Assembly: GCA_041530395.1 (NCBI GenBank)
Contig: CP136945.1
Span: 868,001 to 932,000, forward strand
DNA: 64,000 nucleotides
Reading direction: 5' to 3'
Source of the DNA: Thermosynechococcaceae cyanobacterium Okahandja
GTDB taxonomy: Bacteria > Cyanobacteriota > Cyanobacteriia > Thermosynechococcales > Thermosynechococcaceae
In this document: in pieces, positions 45,516-55,539 of the stretch
Position numbering within the stretch: position 1 is the stretch's first letter
Layout: the number at the start of each line of letters is the position of its first letter
The notes under the pieces: generated by a model
The model's input: the letters and a program-made list of their open reading frames with translations, nothing else
What the model was told of the DNA's origin: nothing
Database searches by the model: none
Position numbers and translations under genes: made by a program

Positions 45516-47300
45516 TTGCTACTGGCTCATGCTGCCCAAACCTCTCGTTACCGGCTACTCGACGTAGCCGGCCAAGGCCAGTATGGCCAAGTTTACATTG
45601 GTGTGAACCGTGACTCGGGGGAACTGGTTGCCATTAAGGTGTTGAACGAGCGGCACCTGCTCACCCGTGGCTTTTTACGGGAACTGAATTTTTTGCTGAC
45701 GCTGCAACATCCCCACGTGGTTGGTTGTCAGGCCATTGACTATATTCGTTCCCGCCACCAAGCGCAGACCCAGTACCGCAGCCTAGTGATGGACTACTGC
45801 GTTGGCGGCACGCTGCGATCGCTACTGGAGCAGGAGCAAAGCTTACCCTTGACAACCGCGCTACGGATTAGTCTCGATGTGTTGTCTGCCCTTAGCTATG
45901 CCCACCATCGGGGTATCCTACACTGTGATCTCAAGCCCGAAAATATCCTCCTTGAGGTAACCCCAACCGGTTGGCGCGCCAAAGTCTCGGATTTTGGTGT
46001 GGCGCGGCTCATTGACGATGCAGCAGGCACCGGCCAGACCGGGTCGCCGGCCTATATGGCACCAGAGCGCTTTTACGGCCAAGCGGTGCTGGCCTCGGAT
46101 CTCTATGCAGTGGGGATTATCCTCTACGAAATGGTGGTGGGCGATCGCCCCTTCCATGGCACCCCCGCAGAGCTCATAGCCGCCCACCTCAGCCGTCCCT
46201 ATTCCCTGCCGGAAACACTGCCCTTTTTGGTGCGCACCCTGATTACCAAGGCCCTCGACAAGCTGCCGCAGCGCCGCTATAAAACTGCCGCTGAAATGGC
46301 GCTAGCAGTTGAATTAACCTTAGAGGTAACGGCAGCGGAACAGCCGCAACACCCCCTCCTCTTCTCGAGATCGCCAGCGGCACACATCTTGGCTCCACCA
46401 GCGGGGTACCGTCTAACGACCCTACCCCTGCAATTCCTGAGTACGGCAGCCGCCGTCTATGGTTTGGTGGGGGATCACCTAATAGAATGGTCTGCGGTCA
46501 ATGGGGAACCCGCACAGCAGCAGCAATGGAGCGTGATCCCCACCGCCGCCCAACTAGTAACCAGTCAGTCCAGTTGCTGGTTGCGCTTGAACCTGTCGCC
46601 CCCCCAACTACTGTGGGTTCAGGAGACAATAATTCCCGTGCCCTGCCCGCTGACCAGTGGCGCTCATGCCTTCACCATTGATGCCAGCGGCTACTGGTGT
46701 GCTGAAACAACCCTCCGTGAGCAGCACCTCCTGTTGCAACTCCAGCCCCTGAATGGCGGACAGCCGCAAACCCTCATCCGCGACTGGCACGGTGGCCAGT
46801 GGTTGGGCACCTTCCTGCTCAATCGTCGCTACGGTTTAGTGGTCAGTCGCTATCGGTGTCCTGAGACGGAACAGGTTCATACCCAGTTTGATCTCTTTCA
46901 GCGGCGCGGCCATTGGCTACTGCACACCCAACTGCCCACTCACCTTAGCCTTCTGACGCTGGGGCAGCAGCCGTGGCAACTGGCCGCCTTTGAGGATCAT
47001 CCTCAGCAACCCCTGTTGGTGCTGCTCAACCTGCGACCGTGGCAGGTGCTGCGCTTGGGGCTGCGCTTTCGTCCCCGCTTTCTTTGCCCAACCCCTTGGG
47101 GCTATGTGGTGGCAGGTCGCCGCAGTCTGAACCTTGTTAGCCATAGGGGCGAAATTGTTGGCACCGCCGAAAGTGAGGTAGATATTTGTGGCGTTGGCTT
47201 TACGGGCGATCGCCAGTTGTGGCTAATTCGTCGCCACGATCCCGCCTATGTGCTAGAAACTTGGGATGTTACCACTTGGGATATAGATTTAATTCTCTAG
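45516..47300 (+). CDS. Serine/threonine protein kinase, SpkG/Slr0152-like
   Basis: The kinase domain covers about residues 12-275: glycine loop G-Q-G-Q-Y-G-Q-V-Y, lysine K41 in A-I-K-V, catalytic loop H136-C-D138-L-K-P-E-N, D159-F-G, and A-P-E-R. The usual H-R-D is H-C-D, so it is a non-RD kinase, not expected to need activation-loop phosphorylation in the usual way. The 315-residue C-terminal part is rich in W and L with repeated beta-strand-like segments, perhaps a propeller; no membrane helix is clear. It ends the photosystem II assembly-type operon, as slr0152 (spkG) does in Synechocystis. The start codon (TTG 45516) is uncertain. Confidence 0.87.
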   Translation: MLLAHAAQTSRYRLLDVAGQGQYGQVYIGVNRDSGELVAIKVLNERHLLTRGFLRELNFLLTLQHPHVVGCQAIDYIRSRHQAQTQYRSLVMDYCVGGTLRSLLEQEQSLPLTTALRISLDVLSALSYAHHRGILHCDLKPENILLEVTPTGWRAKVSDFGVARLIDDAAGTGQTGSPAYMAPERFYGQAVLASDLYAVGIILYEMVVGDRPFHGTPAELIAAHLSRPYSLPETLPFLVRTLITKALDKLPQRRYKTAAEMALAVELTLEVTAAEQPQHPLLFSRSPAAHILAPPAGYRLTTLPLQFLSTAAAVYGLVGDHLIEWSAVNGEPAQQQQWSVIPTAAQLVTSQSSCWLRLNLSPPQLLWVQETIIPVPCPLTSGAHAFTIDASGYWCAETTLREQHLLLQLQPLNGGQPQTLIRDWHGGQWLGTFLLNRRYGLVVSRYRCPETEQVHTQFDLFQRRGHWLLHTQLPTHLSLLTLGQQPWQLAAFEDHPQQPLLVLLNLRPWQVLRLGLRFRPRFLCPTPWGYVVAGRRSLNLVSHRGEIVGTAESEVDICGVGFTGDRQLWLIRRHDPAYVLETWDVTTWDIDLIL

Positions 47301-47605
47301 ATGCCCCAGGAAAATTGCTGGCATCGCCTGAGAAATTATATTAAAATAGATTACACTTATTAAACTTTGAATAACCTTTCTCCAAAAAGTGCTTTTGTCG
47401 AACATTTTATGGCAGGGAAATGGCTCAAGCGGCGATCGCCCGCATGAGTGATAAACTACACAAATCAGAACCTTGATACATTACAAATAAAATTGTCTTT
47501 ATAAATTCAAATTTTTGTTTTAGGTTATGCGTAGGTATGAGCAACGCTATGTCCGAAATACCCTATTCGTGTTAATCAATTGATCTTTCTCTAGGTTACT
47601 CCTTT
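47301..47605. other. A/T-rich intergenic gap before the NYN-domain gene
   Basis: The 305-base gap is A/T-rich and holds no gene I can support. A weak inverted repeat (GATGCC/GGCATC, 47301-47326) lies right after the kinase stop but has no T-run. One HIP1-like site lies near 47432. The promoter of the following gene probably lies in 47460-47580, but no clear consensus was found. Confidence 0.4.
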
Positions 47606-48133
47606 ATGCTTCCCCATCAGGAACGTCTTTCTATTTTTATCGATGGGAATAACATGTTTTATGCCCAGCAAAAGAACGGCTGGTTTTTTGATCCCCGCCG
47701 CGTGCTGGAATTTTTTACCCGTGACCCGAATATTATCCTTGTGAACGCCTTTTGGTACACCGGCCTCAAAGACAGCCAAGACCAGCGTTCCTTTCGCGAT
47801 GCCCTGATTAATTTAGGTTATACCGTGCGCACAAAACTCCTCAAGGAGTACTACGATGACAACGCCGGAAAATACTCTCAAAAAGCCAACTTAGATATTG
47901 AGATTGTCATTGACATGTTTAACACCGTTGGCCAGTACGATCGGGTGGTACTTTTTAGTGGCGATGGGGACTTTGAGCGGGCGATCGAGCTTCTGCGCTC
48001 CAAAAATACCCACATTACCGTTGTCTCCACGGAAGGCATGATTGCGCGGGAACTGCGCAACGCCACCGATCGCTACATTGACCTCAACGAAATTCGCCCC
48101 TTTATTGAAAAGATCGATATTCACTCTTCCTGA
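47606..48133 (+). CDS. NYN-domain (LabA/DUF88 type) protein
   Basis: The 175-residue protein shows the PIN-like NYN fold: F-I-D-G-N-N-M-F near the start, L-D-I-E-I-V-I-D-M-F-N in the middle, and V-L-F-S-G-D-G-D-F. The aspartates would form a metal site for RNA cleavage. LabA proteins of cyanobacteria modulate circadian output in Synechococcus. This one belongs to the same broad family, but whether it is the LabA orthologue cannot be decided here. It stands alone between the kinase and pyk. Confidence 0.87.
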   Translation: MLPHQERLSIFIDGNNMFYAQQKNGWFFDPRRVLEFFTRDPNIILVNAFWYTGLKDSQDQRSFRDALINLGYTVRTKLLKEYYDDNAGKYSQKANLDIEIVIDMFNTVGQYDRVVLFSGDGDFERAIELLRSKNTHITVVSTEGMIARELRNATDRYIDLNEIRPFIEKIDIHSS

Positions 48134-48255
48134 ACTCTGGCAGGCACAAGGGGGGATCACCGAATTGTTAATCAAATAGGGCAGTGCAATCCCCATTACA
48201 TCGCGGCGATGAACTGCCCCCTATAGTGTAGAGTGACCCATTGGCACTCACGAGC

Positions 48256-49692
48256 ATGGCATTTCCCTTTCGTCGTACTAAAATTGTTGCTACCATCGGC
48301 CCCGCCAGTCGCTCCCGCACCGTCATGGCTCAACTGTTGGCAGCGGGCATGAACGTTGCGCGGCTGAACTTTTCCCACGGCGATTACCGCGATCATGCGG
48401 AAACCATTGCCCTGCTGCGGCAAGTTGCCAACGAGCAGGCCACCCCCCTCACCCTCCTGCAAGACTTGCAGGGACCCAAAATTCGTGTTGGCCAGTTACC
48501 CAGCGGCCAGCTTGAACTGGTGGAGGGCACCACGGTTGAGTTACTGCCCCTAGAGGTGGCGGCCAGCACCCCCAACAGCATTGGCATTGACTACCCCTAC
48601 TTAGCGGAAGAAGCCCAGCCCGGGATGCAGGTGCTCCTCGACGATGGGTTGCTAGAACTGCGGGTGGCGGCAGTTGCAGGACGCAGCGTCACCTGTTGTG
48701 TGGTGCAGGGGGGCACCCTCAAAAGCCGCAAAGGGGTGAATTTGCCCGACTTAAATCTGCGGTTGCCCTCCTTGACCGAAAAAGATAAGCAAGATATTCA
48801 GTTTGGCATTGCCCAAGGGGTGGATATTATCTCCCTTAGTTTTGTGCGCCGCGCCGAAGATCTGTGGGAGTTGCGGGAATTCCTGGCGGCCAATGGAGCC
48901 AGTGATATGCCGGTGTTAGCCAAAATTGAGAAGCCGCAAGCAGTAGAAAACCTCACGGCCATTTTGGGGGTGGCGGATGCCATTATGGTGGCGCGCGGCG
49001 ATTTGGGGGTGGAAATGCGGGTGGAAAAGGTGCCGCTGTTGCAAAAGCAGATTATCCGCGAGTGTAACTATCGCTGTATTCCGGTGATTACGGCCACCCA
49101 AATGCTAGAAAGCATGATTCATAACCCCCGCCCGACCCGTGCCGAAACCAGTGATGTGGCCAATGCCATTTTGGATGGCACCGATGCGGTGATGCTCTCG
49201 GGGGAGTCGGCGGTGGGGGCGTTCCCGGTGCGAGCGGTGGAAATGCTGGCGCGGATTGCGGCGGATGTAGAACCTCATCTCACGTTTGAAAATATGCCCG
49301 CCTACCGCAATGATGAAACCCACGCCCTTGGGGAGGCGCTCTCCACGATTGACAATATCTTGGAGTTGCAGGCGATCGTCTGCTTTACCGAAACGGGATA
49401 CACCGCCACCATTGCCTCTGGCGAGCGGGTGAAGCCAATGATTGTGGCCTTTACGGATCGGCCACGGGTCTATCACTGGATGAACTTGCTGTGGGGGGTG
49501 AAGCCAATTTTGCTCGACACCTTACCCCTGACGTTTGAGGGCATGATTGCCACTGCCGAAACCCAGCTTCTTGAGCGGGGGGTGGCCACCGCGGGGGACA
49601 AAATTTTAATCATGGCCGGCCTACCGGCTCAAACCCCCCAAGGTACAAACTTTCTCAAAATTCATACGGTGGGTAGCGCCAATCATCCGTAA
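48256..49692 (+). CDS. pyk: Pyruvate kinase
   Basis: The enzyme converts phosphoenolpyruvate and ADP to pyruvate and ATP. Characteristic parts are [15 protein letters not shown] near the start, [17 protein letters not shown], and [11 protein letters not shown] in the catalytic barrel. [12 protein letters not shown] completes it. About 478 residues is normal. ATG 48256 is preferred over TTG 48241. The gene has about 120 bases of upstream space, so it is probably a single-gene transcript. Confidence 0.95.
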   Translation: MAFPFRRTKIVATIGPASRSRTVMAQLLAAGMNVARLNFSHGDYRDHAETIALLRQVANEQATPLTLLQDLQGPKIRVGQLPSGQLELVEGTTVELLPLEVAASTPNSIGIDYPYLAEEAQPGMQVLLDDGLLELRVAAVAGRSVTCCVVQGGTLKSRKGVNLPDLNLRLPSLTEKDKQDIQFGIAQGVDIISLSFVRRAEDLWELREFLAANGASDMPVLAKIEKPQAVENLTAILGVADAIMVARGDLGVEMRVEKVPLLQKQIIRECNYRCIPVITATQMLESMIHNPRPTRAETSDVANAILDGTDAVMLSGESAVGAFPVRAVEMLARIAADVEPHLTFENMPAYRNDETHALGEALSTIDNILELQAIVCFTETGYTATIASGERVKPMIVAFTDRPRVYHWMNLLWGVKPILLDTLPLTFEGMIATAETQLLERGVATAGDKILIMAGLPAQTPQGTNFLKIHTVGSANHP

Positions 49693-49805
49693 CATCCTTG
49701 AAGTGGGTAGAGACGTTCGGCAAGAGCGGGCAACTGCAGCGGGAACATTCCGCCCGCGTGGTATGGTCTTGAGATGAGTTCGTCGTTAATGACCGATAGG
49801 CTGCT

Positions 49806-50495
49806 GTGAAGACCCACCCAATCTATACCCTTAGCGTGAGTACCCTACTTGCGGCACTCTTTGCCATACCGGCCATGGCTCAAGAGGCACTGCGCACCCT
49901 CACGGTGACTGGACGTGGTACCGAGGCGGTGACCGCCACCCTTGCCCAAGTGACCCTAGGGGTAGAGGTACGGGGGCGTACGGCCCAAGAGGTACAGCAG
50001 GAGGTAGCTCGCAGGGCTAATGCCGTGCTGGCGGTCTTACGGGGGCGCGAGGTGAGTCAACTGCAAACGGCGGGCCTGAGCCTGACCCCGGACTATCAGT
50101 TCACGGATAATCAGCGTCGCCTAGTGGGCTACATTGGCCGTAATACCGTTAGCTTTCGTCTGCCGAGCGATCGCGTCGGTTCGCTTTTAGATGCGGCGGT
50201 GCAAGCGGGTGCCACCACGATCGACAGTATTAACTTTACCGCGCCAGATACAACCCTTGCGGCGGCTCAGCGCACGGCTCTTCAGCGCGCCACCCAAGAT
50301 GCCCAGTCCCAAGCTCAGGCGGTCTTGAGTGCTCTGAACCTGCAACCGCGCCAAGTGGTGAGTATTCAGGTCAACCAAGCCACGCCCCCCCCTAGCCCTG
50401 TTCGTCTTGCGGCGCCAGCCATGGCTGATAGCACCCCAGTGGTCGCTGGCGAATTAGAAGTGGCCGCAATGGTGACCCTGCAAATTAGCTACTAA
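49806..50495 (+). CDS. SIMPL (DUF541) domain exported protein
   Basis: After a signal peptide (residues 1-25, ending P-A-M-A before Q) the protein matches the SIMPL/DUF541 family: R-T-L-T-V-T-G-R-G-T-E at the start of the domain, then V-E-V-R-G-R-T-A-Q-E-V-Q-Q and a C-terminal repeat with E-L-E-V-A-A-M-V. Family members are periplasmic or outer-membrane proteins of unclear function. The start is GTG 49806. The gene is followed by another exported-protein gene 33 bases later. Confidence 0.85.
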   Translation: MKTHPIYTLSVSTLLAALFAIPAMAQEALRTLTVTGRGTEAVTATLAQVTLGVEVRGRTAQEVQQEVARRANAVLAVLRGREVSQLQTAGLSLTPDYQFTDNQRRLVGYIGRNTVSFRLPSDRVGSLLDAAVQAGATTIDSINFTAPDTTLAAAQRTALQRATQDAQSQAQAVLSALNLQPRQVVSIQVNQATPPPSPVRLAAPAMADSTPVVAGELEVAAMVTLQISY

Positions 50496-50528
50496 TCTTG
50501 ATCATCTTGAATCTCTTAAATCTTTTGA

Positions 50529-51878
50529 ATGTCTGTGAATTTACGCCTGGTTGGCAGTAGCCTTGCCCTATTTCTGTGGACGACACCAATGGTGGCGCAG
50601 TCTGCCGCAACCCTTGAGCAGCCACAGCAGGTATTGCCGCTGCCCGGCGGTCTAGATCAGGTGCCGGTCTTTAATAGCAACAGCCCGGAAGTGGTGCAGC
50701 GGGAGGGGATTCTTCTGTCCACATTCCCTCCCACAGGTAAGGCGACCCCCGCAGCTCACCTTAATTATGCGTTTCGCGGTCGCTTTGATATTTTTGCCCA
50801 CCACATTGCCAAACCCCTTGATCCGGCGGATTTAAGGACGCTCTATCTGGGCATTGTTGCCTACAACCCGGGCGCTACGCCGGTTACCCTTGACCTGTTA
50901 CAGGCGGCCAGCTACCTGAGTCAGCCGGATGCGCCTTTTGTGCCCTTACCGGCGCAGCAGGCGAACGATTTGGGGCAGATTTTTGCCGGTCCGGGCGATC
51001 GCGTCATGCTGGATATTTTGCGCCAACGCCGTCAAGCGGGCTGGCCCGCTCAAATCGTGATTCCACCACGCTCCTACGGTCTCATTGCCAATTTGCCCAT
51101 TCCGGTCAAGGGCTTAGACCCACCCCTGAATGGCCGCTCGCTGCTGATTCGAGGCCGCAGTAGTGGGCATCTTTACTTGGCCAGCTTGGCGCGCTTTAGT
51201 GGGGATCAGCCCCCCACCCTTCGCCAATGGCAGGACACCCTACAGCAAGGGGTGCTGGTGACCCCCCGCGATCGCGCCCCCACCCCTCCCAACCAACCCG
51301 GAAATGTCATTTATGGCCGGGTGGCCGGCGTTGCCCTTGGCTCGCGCTGGCACAATCCGCAGCAAACCGCCATTGCCATTCCAGCAGCAGGTGCCGCCTT
51401 TTCTTATCCCCTCAGTTCCTTGGTGGCGGGTCGCTTGGGCACTGAACAAATTCAAACGGCTCCCTTGGTGGTGCGCTACCCCGATACAGCCTACGCCGCC
51501 CATGGCAACTACGCCATTGAGTACGATTTATTTTTACCCCTGTACAACGGTAGCGATCGCCCCCAAACCATCCGCCTAGCCCTGCAAACCCCCATTAAAT
51601 TTGATGCCCCTGCACCTGCACTGCGATTTTTTGCCGAGCCACCCAATCGCATTTTTTTCCGTGGCAGTGTTCGCCTGCGCTACCGCGATGATCAGGGCAC
51701 ACCCCAAAGCCGGATCATTCATCTGGTGCAACGCCAAGGCCAGCCGGGGGGAGATCTGGTGCGGCTGACCCTGAAACCCAAGGAAACCCGCTTTGTTCAA
51801 TTCACGATGCTGTATCCTCCCGATGCCACGCCGCCGCAAGTGCTCACCATCGAAACCTTGCAGAACACCAGCCCCTAG
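50529..51878 (+). CDS. DUF3370 family exported protein
   Basis: The 449-residue product starts with a signal peptide (about 1-25, hydrophobic then V-A-Q-S). It continues with a region I associate with the cyanobacterial DUF3370 family, including P-L-P-G-G-L-D-Q-V-P-V-F-N-S-N-S-P-E near residue 50. No catalytic motif is visible; it may be a cell-envelope protein. It follows the SIMPL gene by 33 bases and its stop overlaps the convergent permease gene by four bases. Confidence 0.75.
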   Translation: MSVNLRLVGSSLALFLWTTPMVAQSAATLEQPQQVLPLPGGLDQVPVFNSNSPEVVQREGILLSTFPPTGKATPAAHLNYAFRGRFDIFAHHIAKPLDPADLRTLYLGIVAYNPGATPVTLDLLQAASYLSQPDAPFVPLPAQQANDLGQIFAGPGDRVMLDILRQRRQAGWPAQIVIPPRSYGLIANLPIPVKGLDPPLNGRSLLIRGRSSGHLYLASLARFSGDQPPTLRQWQDTLQQGVLVTPRDRAPTPPNQPGNVIYGRVAGVALGSRWHNPQQTAIAIPAAGAAFSYPLSSLVAGRLGTEQIQTAPLVVRYPDTAYAAHGNYAIEYDLFLPLYNGSDRPQTIRLALQTPIKFDAPAPALRFFAEPPNRIFFRGSVRLRYRDDQGTPQSRIIHLVQRQGQPGGDLVRLTLKPKETRFVQFTMLYPPDATPPQVLTIETLQNTSP

Positions 51879-52942
51879 CCCACCGATGGCGGCTCTTGGG
51901 TCTGCCAACGGTCGAGAATATCCTTGAGGACAATTTCATCAAACCAAATTTGTCCCACAATCACTAAGGGCAAGGCCAACAGCAACCCCAGAAAGCCAAA
52001 AAACACCGCAAAGACAATTTGTGAGACCAGCGTGACCGCGGGCAATAGGTCCACCTGCTTGGCCATCACGACTGGCACCAGTAGGTACTGCTCCAGTTGC
52101 TGAATCACAATGTAGGCCACCAGGACAGCAACCGCCCGCCATGGCTCATCAATGAAGGCAATAATCATCGGTGGAATGACACTCAATGCCGGTCCAATGT
52201 TGGGAATGGCCTCTAGCAAGCCCGCCAAAAAGGCATTTGCCAGCACTAAGCGCACCCCCAGTAGAGCCAGTACCAAACCACTGACAACCCCAATCACCAG
52301 CATATTGACCCCGGTGCCCGCCAGCCACGCCAATAGGGCCTGCTCACTCTGGGTGAGAATGGTATCAATCCGACGGCGGTAAAAGGCGGGAAAGAGGCGC
52401 ACAAAGCCGCGCCGATAGGGCTGGGGGTTCAGTACCAGCATCACCGTCAGCACCAGCACCAGCAAGGTATTGAGTAAGACCGCCAAGGTATTTGAAAACA
52501 GGGCAAAGAAATTATTAAAAATGCGCTCAAGAAACGGCTCCGCTTGGGTAATCAGACGATCCAGCAGCGGCGCATCATCGACCCCTACCGTCGGGAATAC
52601 TTGCCCCATCTCTGCGAGCCATTGCTCAAGCCGCCCCAACCCTTTGGGAATGAGAACCCCAAGCTGCTGGGCTTCCTGTAAAAAGGGCGGAATAATAATC
52701 AGAAAAAAGACCGCCACCAAAAGAAAACTGAGGCCAATACTGAGGGCGATCGCCCGTCCCCGCCGCAAGCCCCAGCGTTGCAGCCGCAATTGCAGCCAGT
52801 TGAGTGCTGTAGCCAACACCGTGGCCAAAAAGACCAGCAAGAGTACTTGGCGAATCTGCCAGAGGATGTAGAGACACACCCCCAAAACCAGTAAGCCAAT
52901 CCATTGGCCAAATGTCACAGCCGTGCATCCTAACGGGGTCAA
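51875..52942 (-). CDS. AI-2E family permease-like membrane protein
   Basis: The protein (up to 355 residues) has about eight hydrophobic segments, with one pair near the N-terminus and a cluster in the second half. The segment V-A-Y-I-V-I-Q-Q-L-E-Q-Y-L-L-V-P near residue 290 is typical of the AI-2E (TqsA/YdiK) family. Members include quorum-signal exporters and Na/H antiporters, so the substrate cannot be named. The start is uncertain: TTG 52942 or GTG 52918. Confidence 0.85.
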   Translation of the reverse strand: MTPLGCTAVTFGQWIGLLVLGVCLYILWQIRQVLLLVFLATVLATALNWLQLRLQRWGLRRGRAIALSIGLSFLLVAVFFLIIIPPFLQEAQQLGVLIPKGLGRLEQWLAEMGQVFPTVGVDDAPLLDRLITQAEPFLERIFNNFFALFSNTLAVLLNTLLVLVLTVMLVLNPQPYRRGFVRLFPAFYRRRIDTILTQSEQALLAWLAGTGVNMLVIGVVSGLVLALLGVRLVLANAFLAGLLEAIPNIGPALSVIPPMIIAFIDEPWRAVAVLVAYIVIQQLEQYLLVPVVMAKQVDLLPAVTLVSQIVFAVFFGFLGLLLALPLVIVGQIWFDEIVLKDILDRWQTQEPPSVG

Positions 52943-52986
52943 CCCCTTATTACAGCAGTTTTTTGCGCCCTTGTGCCGTCCTTGGG

Positions 52987-54843
52987 CTATGCCGCCACAG
53001 GGGTTTTCACTTGGCCGAGCAGTTCGTGGAGTTCCGCCCCTTCCACCACCTCTTTTTCCAGCAGCACTTTCGCAATGCGTTCGAGCAAGTCACGGTTGGC
53101 GTTTAAGATTTCGAGGGCTTGCTGGTGCGCCGTTTCTACAATTTCCTTCACTTCTTGATCAATTGCCCGAGCCGTTTCTTCGCTGACGCTGCGGAGCATG
53201 GCACCATCGCCAATAAAACTGCTCCGTTTTTCTTCAAAGGCCAACGGCCCCAAGACTTTACTCATGCCATAGGTGCGCACCATCCGCTCAGCCAAATCCG
53301 TCGCCCGCTGCAGATCATTGGCTGCCCCTGTGGTCACGCTGCCAAAGATAATTTCCTCCGCTGAGCGCCCCCCCAAGAGGGTCGCAATTTGACCGCGCAG
53401 TTCTTTCTCATCGAGCAAAAAGCGGTCTTCGGTCGGCAGTTGTAGAGTATAACCCAAGGCGGCCATCCCCCGCGGCACAATGGAGATTTTTTCGACCCGG
53501 CCACTGCCCGGCAAGGCATAGCCCACTAAGGCGTGCCCCACCTCGTGGTAAGCAACAATTTCTTTCTCCTTTTCGCTGAGGACGCGACTTTTTTTCTCAA
53601 GACCCGCCACAATCCGCTCAATGGCTTCGGCAAAGTCCTGCTGCTCCACCACATCCCGCTGCTTGCGTGCTGCCAGTAGCGCCGCCTCATTGACAAGGTT
53701 AGCCAAATCCGCTCCGGCAAACCCCGGCGTGCGCACCGCAATGGCATGGAGATCCACACTGGGGGATAGCTTCACCTTCTTGGCATGGATTTTGAGAATG
53801 GCTTCGCGACCACTGAGATCGGGGCGATCGACGAGCACCTGCCGATCAAAACGTCCGGGCCGCAACAGGGCAGGATCCAAACTCTCAGGACGGTTGGTGG
53901 CCGCCAGCACGATCACGGTAGCTCCTGCGGCATCAAAGCCATCCATTTCCGTGAGTAACTGGTTCAGGGTTTGCTCCCGCTCGTCATTACCGCCATAGAA
54001 GCCGCCACTCGAACGAGACTTACCAATGGCATCCAGTTCATCAATAAAGACAATACAGGGGGCTTGTTTTTTGGCCTGCTCAAACAAATCTCGTACCCGA
54101 GCCGAGCCAACCCCGACAAACAGCTCGACAAATTCGGATCCCGAGATCGAGAAAAAGGGCACATTCGCTTCCCCCGCAACCGCTTTGGCTAAGAGGGTTT
54201 TCCCGGTTCCCGGCGGGCCTACCAACAGTACCCCCTTGGGAATGCGTGCGCCAATTTGGAGATAGCGCTGGGGGTTTTTGAGGAAATCCACAATTTCCAC
54301 CAGCTCCGCCTTGGCTTCCTCAACGCCCGCCACATCCTCAAAACGCACGTTAATGTTGTCACCTTCCACATAGACCTTGGCCCGACTTTTGCTAATCGAG
54401 AGTACTCCTTGAGGCCCTCCCCCTGCTTGGCGATTGGCAAAGAACTGAAAAATCAGCACAAAGACAATCGGTGGAATCACCCAACCCAAGATATTCAAAA
54501 TCCAGTTATTTCTGGGGGGTGGGGCGGCAGCAAATTCAACCCCTTGGGACTCCAGTAACTTGGGCAACTCTAGGTCAAAGATGGGGGTGGTGGCCAATAC
54601 TTGGGGTGGTTTATCGCCTTCTGGCTTTAACTGGTAGAGAATTTCATTTTGACCCACGTAGGCACGCTGCACTTCCCCCTCTTGCACTTGGTGGATAAAC
54701 ATGCTGTAGGGCACTTGAGGCGGGCGCGGCGAAAAAAGTTGCGGGAAGAACAGGTTAATGAGCAAAAACCCTAGCCCCACTAGGAGGAGGATATTACCAA
54801 TCCAACGATTACGGGGTGCTTCGGGGGAATTTTTGATGGCCAT
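52987..54843 (-). CDS. ftsH: ATP-dependent zinc metalloprotease FtsH
   Basis: FtsH removes damaged membrane proteins; in cyanobacteria certain copies replace photodamaged D1 in photosystem II. The 618 residues show two N-terminal membrane helices (about 15-35 and 112-130), Walker A G-P-P-G-T-G-K-T, Walker [10 protein letters not shown], and the zinc site H-E-V-G-H. Which of the four cyanobacterial FtsH types this is cannot be told from the sequence alone. It is divergent from the small exported-protein gene, with 225 bases between the starts and no striking element in them. Confidence 0.96.
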   Translation of the reverse strand: MAIKNSPEAPRNRWIGNILLLVGLGFLLINLFFPQLFSPRPPQVPYSMFIHQVQEGEVQRAYVGQNEILYQLKPEGDKPPQVLATTPIFDLELPKLLESQGVEFAAAPPPRNNWILNILGWVIPPIVFVLIFQFFANRQAGGGPQGVLSISKSRAKVYVEGDNINVRFEDVAGVEEAKAELVEIVDFLKNPQRYLQIGARIPKGVLLVGPPGTGKTLLAKAVAGEANVPFFSISGSEFVELFVGVGSARVRDLFEQAKKQAPCIVFIDELDAIGKSRSSGGFYGGNDEREQTLNQLLTEMDGFDAAGATVIVLAATNRPESLDPALLRPGRFDRQVLVDRPDLSGREAILKIHAKKVKLSPSVDLHAIAVRTPGFAGADLANLVNEAALLAARKQRDVVEQQDFAEAIERIVAGLEKKSRVLSEKEKEIVAYHEVGHALVGYALPGSGRVEKISIVPRGMAALGYTLQLPTEDRFLLDEKELRGQIATLLGGRSAEEIIFGSVTTGAANDLQRATDLAERMVRTYGMSKVLGPLAFEEKRSSFIGDGAMLRSVSEETARAIDQEVKEIVETAHQQALEILNANRDLLERIAKVLLEKEVVEGAELHELLGQVKTPVAA

Positions 54844-55068
54844 AGGATGCCTCTGCCACGGGTTCCACTACCGATCATGGTGACACTGTTGGAGGACAAA
54901 GGGCAAGAGTAGTGGCAATTTGTTGGTTTTCCCTGACGGTTCTAGGGGGATCAATCACGCCGTTTGCGCTGAGAGGATCACGCTGGCTGCGTGCGCAGTA
55001 TCACCGCTGCGGTTAGGAACTGACCCTACGCTAAAGAAAGATAAGCAAACACCCACGGAGCACTCCCC

Positions 55069-55539
55069 ATGAAACGCTTCTTCCGCCAACAGTTGATTCT
55101 CGGTTGTACTGCGCTTGTTGCCTTCACCGGACTTGGGGTGGTGTTGACCCCCCGCTCGGCTCGTGCCGATAGTGCCGCTGCTTTTGGTGTAGGGCTAGGT
55201 CTGGGTGCCCTCGGTGGTGCCTTGGGTGCCTCTGCCGCACGCCGTCCTCGCAATACCGTGATTGTGGTTCCCCAACAGCAGCCAACGGTGGTGACATCTC
55301 CTGTCGTATATCCTCACCCGGTACCTGTCGCACCCGTGCCCGTCTATCCAGCGGGTGCACCCATCTATAACGTCATGGCAACCCATGGGCTTGTTCCTAG
55401 TGCCTGTATGCCCGGCACGGTGATGATTCAAGTGCCCTACCAAGCCCCGGTGTGCGCCTATCCTACGGCTTACTTTCCGGCGGGTTCTTACTACTACAAC
55501 CCCCAGTATATGCGGATTACCCCCGTCGGCTACTTCTAA
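55069..55539 (+). CDS. Small exported protein rich in P, V, Y and G
   Basis: The 156-residue product has a signal peptide (M-K-R-F-F-R, hydrophobic core, A-R-A before D), then a glycine-rich stretch (G-V-G-L-G-L-G-A-L-G-G-A-L-G), then proline- and tyrosine-rich segments (P-V-P-V-A-P-V-P-V-Y). Two cysteines remain near the C-terminus. I do not recognise a family. It may be a surface or outer-membrane associated protein. CACGGAGCA precedes the ATG. Confidence 0.55.
   Translation: MKRFFRQQLILGCTALVAFTGLGVVLTPRSARADSAAAFGVGLGLGALGGALGASAARRPRNTVIVVPQQQPTVVTSPVVYPHPVPVAPVPVYPAGAPIYNVMATHGLVPSACMPGTVMIQVPYQAPVCAYPTAYFPAGSYYYNPQYMRITPVGYF

Noticed and set aside
47301-47326. GATGCC/GGCATC inverted repeat as kinase-gene terminator
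   Set aside because: The stem is short with a mismatched inside and no T-run follows.
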